This document shows, in pieces, positions 18,235-27,137 of a DNA stretch of 64,000 bases. The translations under genes and the position numbers were made by a program. How positions within the stretch are numbered: position 1 is the stretch's first letter; every line of letters starts with the position of its first letter. Source of the DNA: Chryseobacterium piperi (GTDB lineage: Bacteria; Bacteroidota; Bacteroidia; Flavobacteriales; Weeksellaceae); assembly GCF_002285635.2 (NCBI RefSeq), contig NZ_CP023049.2:4437947-4501946 (forward strand). Direction: 5' to 3'. Under the pieces are notes generated by a model, which made no database searches, had not been told where the DNA came from, and worked only from the letters and a program-made list of their open reading frames with translations.

Positions 18235-18342
18235 TTCTTTTTAATAATTATAAAACAAAAATATGAAAAAACTGTACTCATTGATTTTAAAGATATAGTG
18301 TCATGATACTATTTTTTAGAAATTTTCCCAAAATATAAAAAT

Positions 18343-18370
18343 AAAAGGTGTCGAATATTCGACACCTTTT
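18343..18370. terminator. rho-independent terminator
   Basis: Perfect palindrome with arms AAAAGGTGTCGAAT and ATTCGACACCTTTT, followed by ATTTTATTTTT. It could serve the 173-residue gene about 110 nt upstream. Confidence 0.75.
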
Positions 18371-18475
18371 ATTTTATTTTTATCTATGTATACCTTTTTT
18401 GCTATTATAGTTGGAGGGCTGCAAAGGTTTTCATTGTTTTACTTCAATACATAGGCAAGTTATAAATATAAAAAA

Positions 18476-18513
18476 ATAAACCATAAGAAGATCAATTGAT
18501 CCTCTTATGGTTT
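18476..18513 (-). terminator. rho-independent terminator after the beta-helix lipoprotein
   Basis: Hairpin with arms AACCATAAGA and TCTTATGGTT and an inner GATCAATTGATC palindrome. On the minus strand it is followed by a T-rich tract (ATTTTTTTATATTT). It lies about 35 nt past the gene at 18549. Confidence 0.75.
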
Positions 18514-18548
18514 TTATATAATTTGATATGATAATCTATTGATGAATC

Positions 18549-19751
18549 TTAGTTCATTGCATCAACAACATCAAAAGATGTTAATCCTGTCCAACCTTTA
18601 GCCCAATCTGGTAAAGCTGTACCGTTTCCTGCACCTGAAGCATTAGCATTAATGGTAAATACACCAGACATATCCGGAGCTGGAGCTTTTGCTTTCACAA
18701 GAGTAGCTACATTTATGAATCTAATGTTTTTGATATAAGAACCTGACGTAAACCATCCATATGTTCTATCCGTTTCGAAGTCAAGTCCGGTTGAATAATT
18801 TGCAACAACAATATTATCAAATTTACCTTGAGAACCAGCTCTGATTTTTAATCCTTGAGATTCAGATCCACCAGCATTTCCTAAGAAAGTAGCATTGTTT
18901 ATGGTAGGGTTAGAAGTTCCGTTTCCATTAGTAGTATTAGGGTCAGTATCCTGAGTATCGGCTTCAATTCCTCTGTTTCCTGGTTCAGCCGCATTTTGAT
19001 ATTGCTTTTTTCTTGCAGCATAAAGGAAGTTTACAGTTCCTCTGTATCCTTCTGTCCAGTCGAAAGAATCATCTCCAACACCTGTAATTACAAGGTGATC
19101 TAAATTAGGGCTTCCACCGAAACACTCAATACCATCATCAGCTCCATCTGTTACATATACGTAAGAAATAGTAGTTCCACTACCTACGCCGAATAAAGAA
19201 AGTCCGTTGAATTCTTTTTCAGGATTGTATTTAAATCCACTGTCTTTGATAACTACATATTTAATTAGACCTGAGTTGTCGCTGTTATCAGTACCTCCAT
19301 AAGTTAAATCTCCTAATTCAGAAGTTGAAGTTCCTGAAGCACTTCTGTTTGAAGGTGCGTTTCCTAATATTACAATACCTCCCCAGTGTCCTTGTTTATG
19401 TGTAGTTCCTTCAAAAACGACAGGGTTTGTTGCTGTACCATTGATGAAAATTTTCCCACCTCTGTCAACAATTAAATAAGTAGCACCTGCTGATGCTGTG
19501 ATTCTTGTTCCTGCAGGAATGATAAGGGTAGCTCCCTTTTCTACTAAAAGTCTTCCTGTAAGATTGTATACTTTTGTAGCATCTAAGGTAATAGATGTTC
19601 CGGCAGCGATCTTTCCTTGAAAGTTACTTGGATCTACCGTAGATACATTCTCTGTTGTCTCATCATCAGAACTGCTACAAGAAATGGCAGTTGAAGAAAA
19701 TGCAGCCACTAACGAAAGGCAAAGAGCTGCTCTTAAAATTGTTTTTTTCAT
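18549..19751 (-). CDS. beta-helix surface lipoprotein paired with a TonB receptor
   Basis: 400 residues. A lipoprotein signal (ALCLSLVAAFSSTAISC) is followed by repeated short strands of a right-handed beta-helix (GKIFINGTATNPVVFEGT, GLIKYVVIKDSG, GTTISYVYVTDGADDGIECFG, NLDHLVITGVGDDSFDW). Homologs are sometimes labelled multidrug transporter, which the sequence does not support: no membrane domain exists. It starts 25 nt after the TonB receptor, so the two are an operon, and the receptor-lipoprotein pair suggests a surface binding protein handing a ligand to the receptor. The adjacent PhoB/PhoR-like system points to phosphate or a phosphorylated compound; this is inference. Confidence 0.75.
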   Translation of the reverse strand: MKKTILRAALCLSLVAAFSSTAISCSSSDDETTENVSTVDPSNFQGKIAAGTSITLDATKVYNLTGRLLVEKGATLIIPAGTRITASAGATYLIVDRGGKIFINGTATNPVVFEGTTHKQGHWGGIVILGNAPSNRSASGTSTSELGDLTYGGTDNSDNSGLIKYVVIKDSGFKYNPEKEFNGLSLFGVGSGTTISYVYVTDGADDGIECFGGSPNLDHLVITGVGDDSFDWTEGYRGTVNFLYAARKKQYQNAAEPGNRGIEADTQDTDPNTTNGNGTSNPTINNATFLGNAGGSESQGLKIRAGSQGKFDNIVVANYSTGLDFETDRTYGWFTSGSYIKNIRFINVATLVKAKAPAPDMSGVFTINANASGAGNGTALPDWAKGWTGLTSFDVVDAMN

Positions 19752-19776
19752 AACTATATTAGATTTATATTTTTAA

Positions 19777-22275
19777 TTAAAATTTATATGATAGATTGAT
19801 TCCGACCTGACGTCCTTTTGTATAGTCTTTATGAACAAATACTCCGGCTCCGTTAGTTTGTTCAATTTTATAATCAGGGTTTAATAAGTTTTTAGCACTG
19901 ATTCCGATACCCACTTGTTTAAATGAAAAGTTGATATTAGCATCAAGAAGATTACGGGCTAGCTCATAAAAGTTACCTGTTTTATTGGTTCCAAGTGCAT
20001 AAAGGTTTTTCCCAACATAAGAATAAGAAACAACGAAGTCTAAGCTATTATCATTATTCCATTTATGATTATATCCTAAGTTGACATTGGCTAAGAAGTT
20101 GGCTACCCCTTGGATATCATCTTTAGTCTGATCGTTGAACTGTATAACTTTACCATTATTTTCCTTCATAAATTCGGTTTCAGTTTTTAGCTTCTGTTGA
20201 GACTGCATGAAGGTTCCGTTTAGGAAAGTGTACAATTTAGAGTTACTCCATTGATATAGATCTTTTCTAAATTCCACTTCAGCTCCGTATATATATCCCC
20301 AGTTTGCAATATTGAAATAACTCATATCACTTGGGGCTGAAGTTGAGTAGGTTGTTCTGGCAATCGGATTTTGAATATATTTTCCAAAAGCAGCAATTGA
20401 CAATACTTCCCCGGATCTAGGGAAAAGCTCCCATTTTAGATCTACATTATAATTGTCAGAAGGATAAAGGTATTGGTTACCATATACGTTGTTTGTTACA
20501 TCATAATAAGCAATCGGAATAAGTTCTTTTGCCTGTGGTAAAGTATATGTTTTTGAGAATGATAGTCTTAAATTTTGTTTGTCATTAACACTATATTTTG
20601 CATTTAATGCAGGGAGAAATTTATTGTATGTCTTATTTTTCTTGCCTTGGCCCATTACCGAATCATCCCAACGTGTCTGCATATCAATGAAATCATAACG
20701 ACCTCCAACTTGTACAACAAATTTGTCTGAAAGACTTATGTCTACATTCGCGAATCCTGATTGGATGTTTTGTTTAATAGTATAAAAGAATGGAACAAAT
20801 AATTTATTCTCAGGCTGGAATGTTAAATAAGTAAAGATAGGCTCTCCTTGAGCAGTAACTAGTGTATTGTTATGAGCATTAATAAATGCATCAATATTAT
20901 TAGGATCCATTGTATGACCCAACAGATCTTTGAAAGTCATACCAATTGTAGTATTTTCAAACTTACGATCTTTATAAGATCCATCATATCCAACAGTTAC
21001 TTTGAATTTATCAAATTGTTTACTAAGGTATGCGTGACCTAATACAGTATTGTCTTTTAGCTCATCAAAATATCTGTGGTTATTGATAGCACTTCCAGCA
21101 AGTAATTGAAAGTTTTGAGCATCAATAGTATTCTGAAGACGATCTGGTCTTTTGCTGTTAAGCATGTTATAACCTACGGCCCAGTCAGCTGTCCAGCTAT
21201 CACCTAATTTATGATTACCAAATAATTGGTTGATCCAGGTTGTAGTAATTTTATTATCACCTCTGTTGATAATTACTTCTCTATCTACATCATAAGAATA
21301 CCCCTTGTAAATTTTTGCTGCCTGATCTGATGAATGAATGTAATTGGAAGTGAAATTAATTTTATTATTGCTATTAATTTTATAACCTAAATTAATTAAA
21401 GCAGTAGTATTTGATTTGTATACCGAACGCTCTACATCGGTGAAGTTTTTATTTGGAGTACCATCAGCGAAAAAGAACCCTTCCTGTCCTTTGCTAAATT
21501 CATAAGAGTTTTCAAATCCTGCATATCCAAAGAATGAAAACTTTCCGAAATTAGCTCCTCCTTCTATATTCATTTCAGAGTTAAAAGGATTGTCTGCATT
21601 TTTAAAATTCCATTTTGTAGTGAAAGGGTAGGTTTGATTAGGATTTCCTTTTATAAAAGAAGCGGTTCTGTATCCAAAAAAACCTGGTGCTCCATCCTGT
21701 ACTTTGAAATCTTTTTTATCGAAAGTCTGTAAATTGATGCTGCTTCCTAATCCTACTCTGAAATAAGGCTTTCCGGAATGCTCTTTAGAAGCAATATTGA
21801 CATTGGCTCCTCCAAAATCACCAAGTAGTCTTGGGTTATACACTTTATCTAATGAGATATATTCAACCATTGATGTTTTAAATATCTCAAGGTTTATATT
21901 TTTAAATTCAGGATCATCAGATGGGATGGGTAGTCCATTAAGGGTGGTGCTGTTGTAGCGATCTCCTAAACCTCTTACAAAAATCTGCCCGCTTCCTTCT
22001 TGTTTTTGTGTTCCTGTAGCTTTAGTTACTGCCGTTGCAGCATCTCCAACACCTTGCTTGGCAAGCTGTACTGAACCTACACGCTCAATAACCTCTACGG
22101 ATTTTTTTTGTAAATTAATAATGTTAGATTCGGTTCCTTTTTTTGTGGTTCCTTTGATGATAACACCTTCGATTTTCTTCTCTTTTTTAATGGTGTCTTG
22201 CTTGCTTTGAGCATAAAGTACAGTTCCCGATGTGCTTAAAAACAAAACTGCGATACTCAGTTTTCTAAAATTCAT
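19777..22275 (-). CDS. TonB-dependent receptor, possibly phosphate-related
   Basis: 832 residues from ATG 22275; a longer frame to 22305 lacks a good start. Signal peptide about 1-23 (ending LYAQ). The plug carries GVIIKGTTKKGTESN and the conserved IFVRGLGDRYNSTTLNGLP. The barrel ends in KGRQVGINLSYKF with terminal Phe. No carboxypeptidase-like regulatory domain is seen. Downstream is a beta-helix lipoprotein; divergent upstream is a PhoB/PhoR-like pair. The shared intergenic region has an 11-bp direct repeat 81-102 nt before this gene. Receptor of this type lying beside phosphate regulators has been noted in Flavobacteriia, but the ligand is not established from sequence. Confidence 0.83.
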   Translation of the reverse strand: MNFRKLSIAVLFLSTSGTVLYAQSKQDTIKKEKKIEGVIIKGTTKKGTESNIINLQKKSVEVIERVGSVQLAKQGVGDAATAVTKATGTQKQEGSGQIFVRGLGDRYNSTTLNGLPIPSDDPEFKNINLEIFKTSMVEYISLDKVYNPRLLGDFGGANVNIASKEHSGKPYFRVGLGSSINLQTFDKKDFKVQDGAPGFFGYRTASFIKGNPNQTYPFTTKWNFKNADNPFNSEMNIEGGANFGKFSFFGYAGFENSYEFSKGQEGFFFADGTPNKNFTDVERSVYKSNTTALINLGYKINSNNKINFTSNYIHSSDQAAKIYKGYSYDVDREVIINRGDNKITTTWINQLFGNHKLGDSWTADWAVGYNMLNSKRPDRLQNTIDAQNFQLLAGSAINNHRYFDELKDNTVLGHAYLSKQFDKFKVTVGYDGSYKDRKFENTTIGMTFKDLLGHTMDPNNIDAFINAHNNTLVTAQGEPIFTYLTFQPENKLFVPFFYTIKQNIQSGFANVDISLSDKFVVQVGGRYDFIDMQTRWDDSVMGQGKKNKTYNKFLPALNAKYSVNDKQNLRLSFSKTYTLPQAKELIPIAYYDVTNNVYGNQYLYPSDNYNVDLKWELFPRSGEVLSIAAFGKYIQNPIARTTYSTSAPSDMSYFNIANWGYIYGAEVEFRKDLYQWSNSKLYTFLNGTFMQSQQKLKTETEFMKENNGKVIQFNDQTKDDIQGVANFLANVNLGYNHKWNNDNSLDFVVSYSYVGKNLYALGTNKTGNFYELARNLLDANINFSFKQVGIGISAKNLLNPDYKIEQTNGAGVFVHKDYTKGRQVGINLSYKF

Positions 22276-22355
22276 TTTATTTTTTACTATATTCTTTCGT
22301 TGCAAAGGAATAAAAGTTTATCGGAGTGGGTGATTTAGTTTAATTTAATTTTTTC

Positions 22356-22377
22356 TTAACTAAACATTAACAAAACG
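22356..22377 (-). promoter_or_regulatory. 11-bp tandem repeat, candidate PhoB-type operator
   Basis: Two adjacent 11-bp units, TTAACTAAACA and TTAACAAAACG, differ at two positions. OmpR/PhoB-class regulators bind direct repeats with an 11-bp period. A further TTAAC is at 22387. The site lies between the TonB receptor and the response regulator gene. Confidence 0.45.
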
Positions 22378-22463
22378 ATATTATTGTTAACTTTATATGA
22401 ACGATAAATGATTTCTTAATCTGTCGTATAAAAATTATTAACTTTGACTCGTAAAAATTGAAA

Positions 22464-23141
22464 ATGAACCAAAAGAAAATACTCTTAATAGATGATGAAC
22501 TCGATATTTTAGAGATTCTGTCTTATAATCTGGAAAAGGAAGGATACGATATCTATACCGCTACCAATGGTAACGAAGGAATAGAAAAAGCAAAAGAGAT
22601 TATTCCCGATCTTATTTTATTAGACGTTATGATGCCCGAAAAAGATGGTATCGAAACCTGTCAGGAACTTCGTAAAGTAAAAGAACTTCAAAAATCATTA
22701 ATTGTTTTTCTTTCTGCAAGAAGCGAAGAATTTTCTCAACTCGCAGGTTTTCAGGCTGGAGCCAATGATTATATCGTAAAGCTGATCAAGCCGAAAATTC
22801 TTATTTCTAAAGTAAACGCACTTTTACAATTAACATCTCAGGTTTCAGATAATGCTAAATTAATTGAAATTGGCGATTTGATTATTGATAAAGATAATTT
22901 TAGAGTTTCTAAAAGCGGTCAGCAGTTTTTGCTTCCTAAAAAAGAATTCGATTTACTTTATCTTTTGGCCTCTAACACTGAAAAAGTCTTTAAGAGAGAA
23001 GAAATTCTTGAGAAAGTTTGGGGTAATGATGTTATTGTAGGCGAAAGAACAATAGATGTTCACATTAGAAGATTAAGAGAAAAATTAGGAATTAATACCA
23101 TTCAGACTTTAAAAGGAATAGGATATAAACTTATCGTTTAA
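22464..23141 (+). CDS. OmpR/PhoB-family response regulator
   Basis: 225 residues from ATG 22464. Receiver domain about 1-120: acidic pocket ILLIDDELDIL, phospho-aspartate in DLILLDVMMPEKDG, and the conserved Lys in NDYIVKLIKPKIL (the usual KP is here KLIKPK). Winged-helix domain about 130-225 with ERTIDVHIRRLREKLG and TLKGIGYKLIV. It likely forms a phosphate-type two-component system with the kinase that starts 55 nt downstream. TAACTTTG at 22439-22446 is a good -7 element. Confidence 0.88.
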   Translation: MNQKKILLIDDELDILEILSYNLEKEGYDIYTATNGNEGIEKAKEIIPDLILLDVMMPEKDGIETCQELRKVKELQKSLIVFLSARSEEFSQLAGFQAGANDYIVKLIKPKILISKVNALLQLTSQVSDNAKLIEIGDLIIDKDNFRVSKSGQQFLLPKKEFDLLYLLASNTEKVFKREEILEKVWGNDVIVGERTIDVHIRRLREKLGINTIQTLKGIGYKLIV

Positions 23142-23196
23142 TTGAATAAGTCAAATAAGCTACCTTTACTCTTCTAACCAATAAAAATTTGTAAAA

Positions 23197-24228
23197 TTGA
23201 AATTTTACAGGCTAACTCTCGTCGCATCATGTCTTCTGACATTGGTGATGTTCTTATTAGTAATCATTTTTGATTCACTAAAGGATATTTATTATAAAAC
23301 TCCTTTTTTCAAAGTAGGGCTTTTCCTTTGTCTCGTCTTTATATTTATTATTAATTATGTGGTTCTGGAGCTCCTGTTTAATTATTATGGAAAGAAGCAG
23401 GTTCGTGGACTTTCCCAGATTTTGCCACAGGAAATCGTTAATAATAATGATGAAAATATCACGATTAAAGAATTAGGAGAGCGGTTTTCAGATCTGAATC
23501 AACAAAAAGTTTCCCAAATCGATATGATGACGGAAATGGAAAGTTACCGTAAAGAATATATCGGAAATGTTTCTCATGAATTGAAAACTCCGTTGTTTTC
23601 TATTCAGGGATATGTGGAAACTTTGAGAGATGGAGGAGTTGATAATCTTAGCATACGAGACAAGTATCTGGAAAGAATAGATATCTCTGTTGAGCGATTG
23701 ATTGCTATCGTTACTGATTTGGATATGATTAACAGGCTTGAGGCGGGAGAAATTAATCTTACGGTTTCAAAGTTTGATGTTAATCTTTTGATAAAAGAAA
23801 TTTTTGACTTGTTAGATCTTGAGGCCGAAAAGCATAACACGACTTTGCAGATTCAAACGCTGCATCCTCAGATTTTTGTTGAAGCCGATAAGCAGAAAAT
23901 TTCACAGGTATTCATCAATTTAGTTTCCAATGCTATTCATTATGCCAACAGACAGGAAGCTAAGGTTGTTGTAAAAACCAGTGTTCTAAAGAATAAGGTT
24001 CTCATTGAAGTTATTGACAATGGAATGGGAATAAAATCAGAAATTCTTCCAAGGATCTTTGAGCGGTTTTATCGTGTAGAGACCAGCAGAAGTCGTAGAG
24101 AGGGAGGTTCAGGCTTAGGCTTGGCTATCGTAAAGCATATATTAGAGGCTCATAAAGAAAACATTACGGTAGAAAGTGTATACCTTGAAGGGACAAAATT
24201 TAGTTTTATGCTTGAAAAAAGTAAATAA
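23197..24228 (+). CDS. sensor histidine kinase (PhoR-like)
   Basis: 343 residues starting at TTG 23197 (KFYRLTLVASCLL). Two membrane helices near 7-27 and 37-60 with almost no periplasmic loop, as in PhoR. HisKA domain with the phospho-acceptor His in IGNVSHELKTPLFSIQGYVE (about residue 130), then HATPase with QVFINLVSNAIHYA (N box), VIDNGMGI (G1) and GGSGLGLAIVKHI (G2). It partners the response regulator upstream. Short periplasmic region implies sensing through the membrane or another protein, as PhoR does through PstSCAB/PhoU; no pst genes are in this window. Confidence 0.87.
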   Translation: MKFYRLTLVASCLLTLVMFLLVIIFDSLKDIYYKTPFFKVGLFLCLVFIFIINYVVLELLFNYYGKKQVRGLSQILPQEIVNNNDENITIKELGERFSDLNQQKVSQIDMMTEMESYRKEYIGNVSHELKTPLFSIQGYVETLRDGGVDNLSIRDKYLERIDISVERLIAIVTDLDMINRLEAGEINLTVSKFDVNLLIKEIFDLLDLEAEKHNTTLQIQTLHPQIFVEADKQKISQVFINLVSNAIHYANRQEAKVVVKTSVLKNKVLIEVIDNGMGIKSEILPRIFERFYRVETSRSRREGGSGLGLAIVKHILEAHKENITVESVYLEGTKFSFMLEKSK

Positions 24229-24280
24229 TCCGGGCAAAATTTAAGAAAAAAAATATTTTAAAAAATCCTGAAATATTTTT

Positions 24281-24308
24281 TTGTGACATGTCATTTATTA
24301 TATATTTG
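24281..24308 (+). promoter_or_regulatory. Bacteroidota-type promoter
   Basis: TTG at 24281-24283, a 17-nt spacer and TATATTTG at 24301-24308, a close match to the phylum's consensus. It should drive the pRiA4b ORF-3-like gene. Confidence 0.7.
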
Positions 24309-24359
24309 CAACAGAAATTTATCATAATAATCAAGGCAAAAAGTAATTTAAAAACTGAT

Positions 24360-24956
24360 ATGGTTTACAAAATCCGCGTAATATTAGATGCGAAAGAAGA
24401 TATTTTCCGTGATATCGAAGTTAAGGGAAAACAGACACTATGGAACTTACATTTAGGAATTAAAAGTGCATTCAGCTTGCAAGGAGATGAGCTTTCTACT
24501 TTTAATTTACTGGAAGAAGATGGAACGATAGTAAAAAGTGTTCCATTAGAAGATATGAGTGATGATGGTGATGGTGAAATTATGTCGGATGTATATATTG
24601 ACGAAGCATTTGCCAGTGCAGGAGATAAAGCTCAGTTTCAATATGGACTTCTTGATCTTTGGGAATTCTTCTGTGAGCTTGTAGAAGTAATCGAAGAAAC
24701 AAAAGGTGTTAATTATCCGATCACTGTATATCGATTTGGAAATGTTCCTTTAAAGGCTCCTACTAAAAATGGAAGTGGTGGCGGATCTAAAAAGAAATCT
24801 GCAATGCCTTTAATGGATGATGAGTTTAGTTTTGAAGATGACTTTGGAGGTGGAAATAATTTTGCTGACGAGGATGATAACTTCGACGATGATGAAGAGG
24901 AAGATTATAACGATGATGTCTTCGATGATGAAGATGATGCAGATGACGAAAGATAA
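24360..24956 (+). CDS. plasmid pRiA4b ORF-3-like protein with acidic tail
   Basis: 198 residues from ATG 24360; an earlier in-frame start at 24288 overlaps the promoter. The N-terminal 130 residues match the pRiA4b ORF-3/IS1096 TnpR fold (VYKIRVILDAKEDIFRDIEVKG, FQYGLLDLWEFFCELVEV). The last 55 residues are mostly Asp and Glu with Gly and Asn, a disordered acidic tail. The family was first seen on mobile elements but is widely chromosomal in Flavobacteriia; no transposase accompanies it here. Function unknown. Confidence 0.8.
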   Translation: MVYKIRVILDAKEDIFRDIEVKGKQTLWNLHLGIKSAFSLQGDELSTFNLLEEDGTIVKSVPLEDMSDDGDGEIMSDVYIDEAFASAGDKAQFQYGLLDLWEFFCELVEVIEETKGVNYPITVYRFGNVPLKAPTKNGSGGGSKKKSAMPLMDDEFSFEDDFGGGNNFADEDDNFDDDEEEDYNDDVFDDEDDADDER

Positions 24957-24978
24957 GCGCTAACGCAATATAAAATAC

Positions 24979-25010
24979 AAAGCTCCGGATTATTTCCGGG
25001 GCTTTTTTTG
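24979..25010 (+). terminator. rho-independent terminator
   Basis: Arms AAAGCTCCGG and CCGGGGCTTT (one G-T pair) followed by TTTTTT, 22 nt past the acidic-tail gene. Confidence 0.8.
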
Positions 25011-25065
25011 TCTTTTTGCCACCCTAGTCTTCAAAACAATCCTTATTTTTGTTAAAACAGGATTA

Positions 25066-26412
25066 ATGAAAAAATTAATTTTATTAGCAATTATTGGCTT
25101 GGGAATTGTTTCCTGTACTAAGCAAAATACAAATAAGACTATGGATTTACCTAAAGATTGGAAACATTCTACAAATATTTATGAAGTTAATGTAAGACAG
25201 TATACTCAGGAAGGGACGTTTAAAGCATTTGAAAAAGAAATGCCTCGACTAAAATCAATGGGAGTGAAAACCCTTTGGTTTATGCCAATTACTCCTATTG
25301 CCCAGCAAAATAAGAAAGGAAGTATGGGAAGTCCTTATGCCGCTGCTGATTATACTTCGATCAATCCGGAATTCGGAACATTGGATGATTTCAAACATAT
25401 GGTAAATGAAGCCCATAGATTAGGATTTAGAATAATCATTGACTGGGTAGCTAATCATACGGGTTGGGATCATGTCTGGACAAAGACTCATCCTGAATTT
25501 TATCTTAAGGATCCTGATGGGAAATTTCATATTGCTTCCGGAATGGATGATATTATAGAATTGGACTACAAAAATCAGGAAATGCGGAAAGCAATGATTG
25601 ATGCGATGAAGTTTTGGGTTAAAGAAACCAATATTGATGGCTTCCGATGTGATTTGGCCTCTTGGGTGGAGTTGGATTTCTGGGAACAGGCACGTCCGGA
25701 AGTTGAGACTATTAAACCTCTTTTTTGGTTAGGAGAATTTGATGAGCTGGAAAACCCGGAATATGGGAAAGTGTTTGATGCAAGTTATTCGTGGACGTGG
25801 ATGCATAAATCTGCGGATTATTATAATAAAAATCTTCCTTTGCAGGATTTGAAAGACCTTTTGGTGAAATACTCAAATCTTGGAGACTCTTCAATGCGAG
25901 CATGGTTTACAACTAACCATGACGAAAACTCCTGGAACGGAACGGAATATGAAAAATATGGAGTGATTACAAAACCTATGGCTGTGTTTTCTGCAACATG
26001 GAATGGAATTCCATTATTGTACTCCGGTCAGGAGCTGCCGAATATGAAAAGATTGGAATTTTTTGAGAAAGATGCAATCGAGTGGACCAATACTTATCAG
26101 ATGGCTGATTTTTATAAAACATTATTGAATCTGAAATCTTCAAATCCGGCTTTAAGAGGAGGTGATAAAAATGTGATCACTTATCTTTTGAATACAACAG
26201 CTGATGATAAAATTTTAGCTTATGTAAGGAAAAGTGGAGAGCATGAAGTGTTGGTTGTTTTAAATATGTCAAAAGAACCAGTTAATTTTAGTATTCAGGA
26301 TGAGAATCTTTCAGGCAGCTTTAGAAATGTCTTTGACTATACTAAAAGAGATTTTAATGATGGAAAAGGTTTTAATTTCAAAGTTTCAGATTATGCAGTC
26401 TTTGAAAAATGA
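25066..26412 (+). CDS. alpha-amylase-family (GH13) lipoprotein
   Basis: 448 residues. Lipoprotein signal (LLAIIGLGIVSC) then a GH13 barrel: DWVANHTGWDHVW (region I), GFRCDLASWV with the nucleophile Asp, LGEFDELEN with the acid/base Glu, and FTTNHDENSWNG with the third Asp. A short C-terminal beta domain (about 375-448) follows. Substrate is probably a malto-oligosaccharide, acting in the periplasm or on the surface. It is not next to the SusC/SusD pair, so a joint role is not shown. All catalytic residues are present. Confidence 0.88.
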   Translation: MKKLILLAIIGLGIVSCTKQNTNKTMDLPKDWKHSTNIYEVNVRQYTQEGTFKAFEKEMPRLKSMGVKTLWFMPITPIAQQNKKGSMGSPYAAADYTSINPEFGTLDDFKHMVNEAHRLGFRIIIDWVANHTGWDHVWTKTHPEFYLKDPDGKFHIASGMDDIIELDYKNQEMRKAMIDAMKFWVKETNIDGFRCDLASWVELDFWEQARPEVETIKPLFWLGEFDELENPEYGKVFDASYSWTWMHKSADYYNKNLPLQDLKDLLVKYSNLGDSSMRAWFTTNHDENSWNGTEYEKYGVITKPMAVFSATWNGIPLLYSGQELPNMKRLEFFEKDAIEWTNTYQMADFYKTLLNLKSSNPALRGGDKNVITYLLNTTADDKILAYVRKSGEHEVLVVLNMSKEPVNFSIQDENLSGSFRNVFDYTKRDFNDGKGFNFKVSDYAVFEK

Positions 26413-26487
26413 GAGAATAAGCCACTTAAATTTTGGCTGAAAATTTAAAATGGTTTATATTTAATTTTAAATAAGATAACTAATACA

Positions 26488-26509
26488 AGCGGGCTAAAGC
26501 CCGCTTTTT
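26488..26509 (+). terminator. rho-independent terminator
   Basis: Arms AGCGGGCT and AGCCCGCT followed by TTTTTA, about 75 nt past the GH13 gene. Confidence 0.8.
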
Positions 26510-26539
26510 AATTCAAATCGATACAGACTTTTAATTCAA

Positions 26540-26980
26540 ATGAATAAGGAAGAAATATTAAGTATTATAAGAATAAAGGTTTCAGAAAAAATTAAAAATT
26601 TTGAAAATTTGATTGATGAAACCCGTGCTTCAAACAATGATACCAAAAGTTCAATGGGGGATAAGTATGAAACAGGTCGTGAAATGCTTCAGCAAGAAAT
26701 TAATAATCTTCAGAGACAGCTTAATGAATCACTAAGCCAGCAAGCCATCCTTCAAAAAATTACTTCAGAAGATTCTTCCAAAGTACAAAACGGGGCATTG
26801 GTAAAGACAGACAGAGGTCTTTTTTATGTGGCTGTATCCATAGGTGAAGTGGTATTTGAAAACAAAAAAATGATGACTGTTTCTGCTGAATCTCCTTTGG
26901 TAAAAGCAATGTTTGGCAAGAAAAAGGGAGAGAAGTTTGAAATTATTACAATGTATCAAACAATAGAAAATATCTGGTAA
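26540..26980 (+). CDS. GreA/GreB-like protein
   Basis: 146 residues. An N-terminal helical part that would form a coiled-coil hairpin (KIKNFENLIDETRASNNDTK, MLQQEINNLQRQLNESL) is followed by a small beta domain ending SPLVKAMFGKKKGEKFEI, which resembles the GreA/GreB C-terminal domain (the family ends SPLGKALLGKKVGD). Homologs in Chryseobacterium are often misnamed 3-oxoacyl-ACP synthase, which nothing in this sequence supports. It may bind the RNA polymerase secondary channel; the acidic tip residues are not obvious. Confidence 0.7.
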   Translation: MNKEEILSIIRIKVSEKIKNFENLIDETRASNNDTKSSMGDKYETGREMLQQEINNLQRQLNESLSQQAILQKITSEDSSKVQNGALVKTDRGLFYVAVSIGEVVFENKKMMTVSAESPLVKAMFGKKKGEKFEIITMYQTIENIW

Positions 26981-27046
26981 ATACAGGAAAATAACCAATG
27001 ATTTTGTGAAAAAAGATTATCTAAGTATATCAATAAAATAAAGTTA

Positions 27047-27082
27047 AACAGCTGTGAAATTATTTTTTACAGCTGTTTTTTT
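27047..27082 (+). terminator. rho-independent terminator
   Basis: Arms AACAGCTGT and ACAGCTGTT followed by TTTTTT, 67 nt after the GreA-like gene. The thyA -7 element TAACTTTG follows at 27085-27092. Confidence 0.8.
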
Positions 27083-27137
27083 ATTAACTTTGAAGTTTGT
27101 TATAATTTACTAAAAGCACAATCATTAAATTCTCACA

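Larger units (their letters stand above)
18235..18548. other. intergenic stretch with two terminators
   Basis: It holds two terminators (18343-18370 and 18476-18513) and an 11-codon frame near 18262 that begins like a signal peptide (MKKLYSLILKI then stop), perhaps the remnant of a lost gene. No other gene is seen. Confidence 0.5.

Noticed and set aside
18262..18297. Eleven-codon frame with signal-like start
   Set aside because: Too short and unsupported as a gene; at most a remnant.
18549..19751. Multidrug transporter label
   Set aside because: The protein has a lipobox and beta-helix repeats but no membrane domain.
24360..24956. Mobile element passenger gene
   Set aside because: The pRiA4b ORF-3 name recalls mobile DNA, but no terminal repeats or transposase lie near.
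26540..26980. 3-oxoacyl-ACP synthase label
   Set aside because: 146 residues with a coiled coil and GreA-like end; no thiolase fold or active cysteine.
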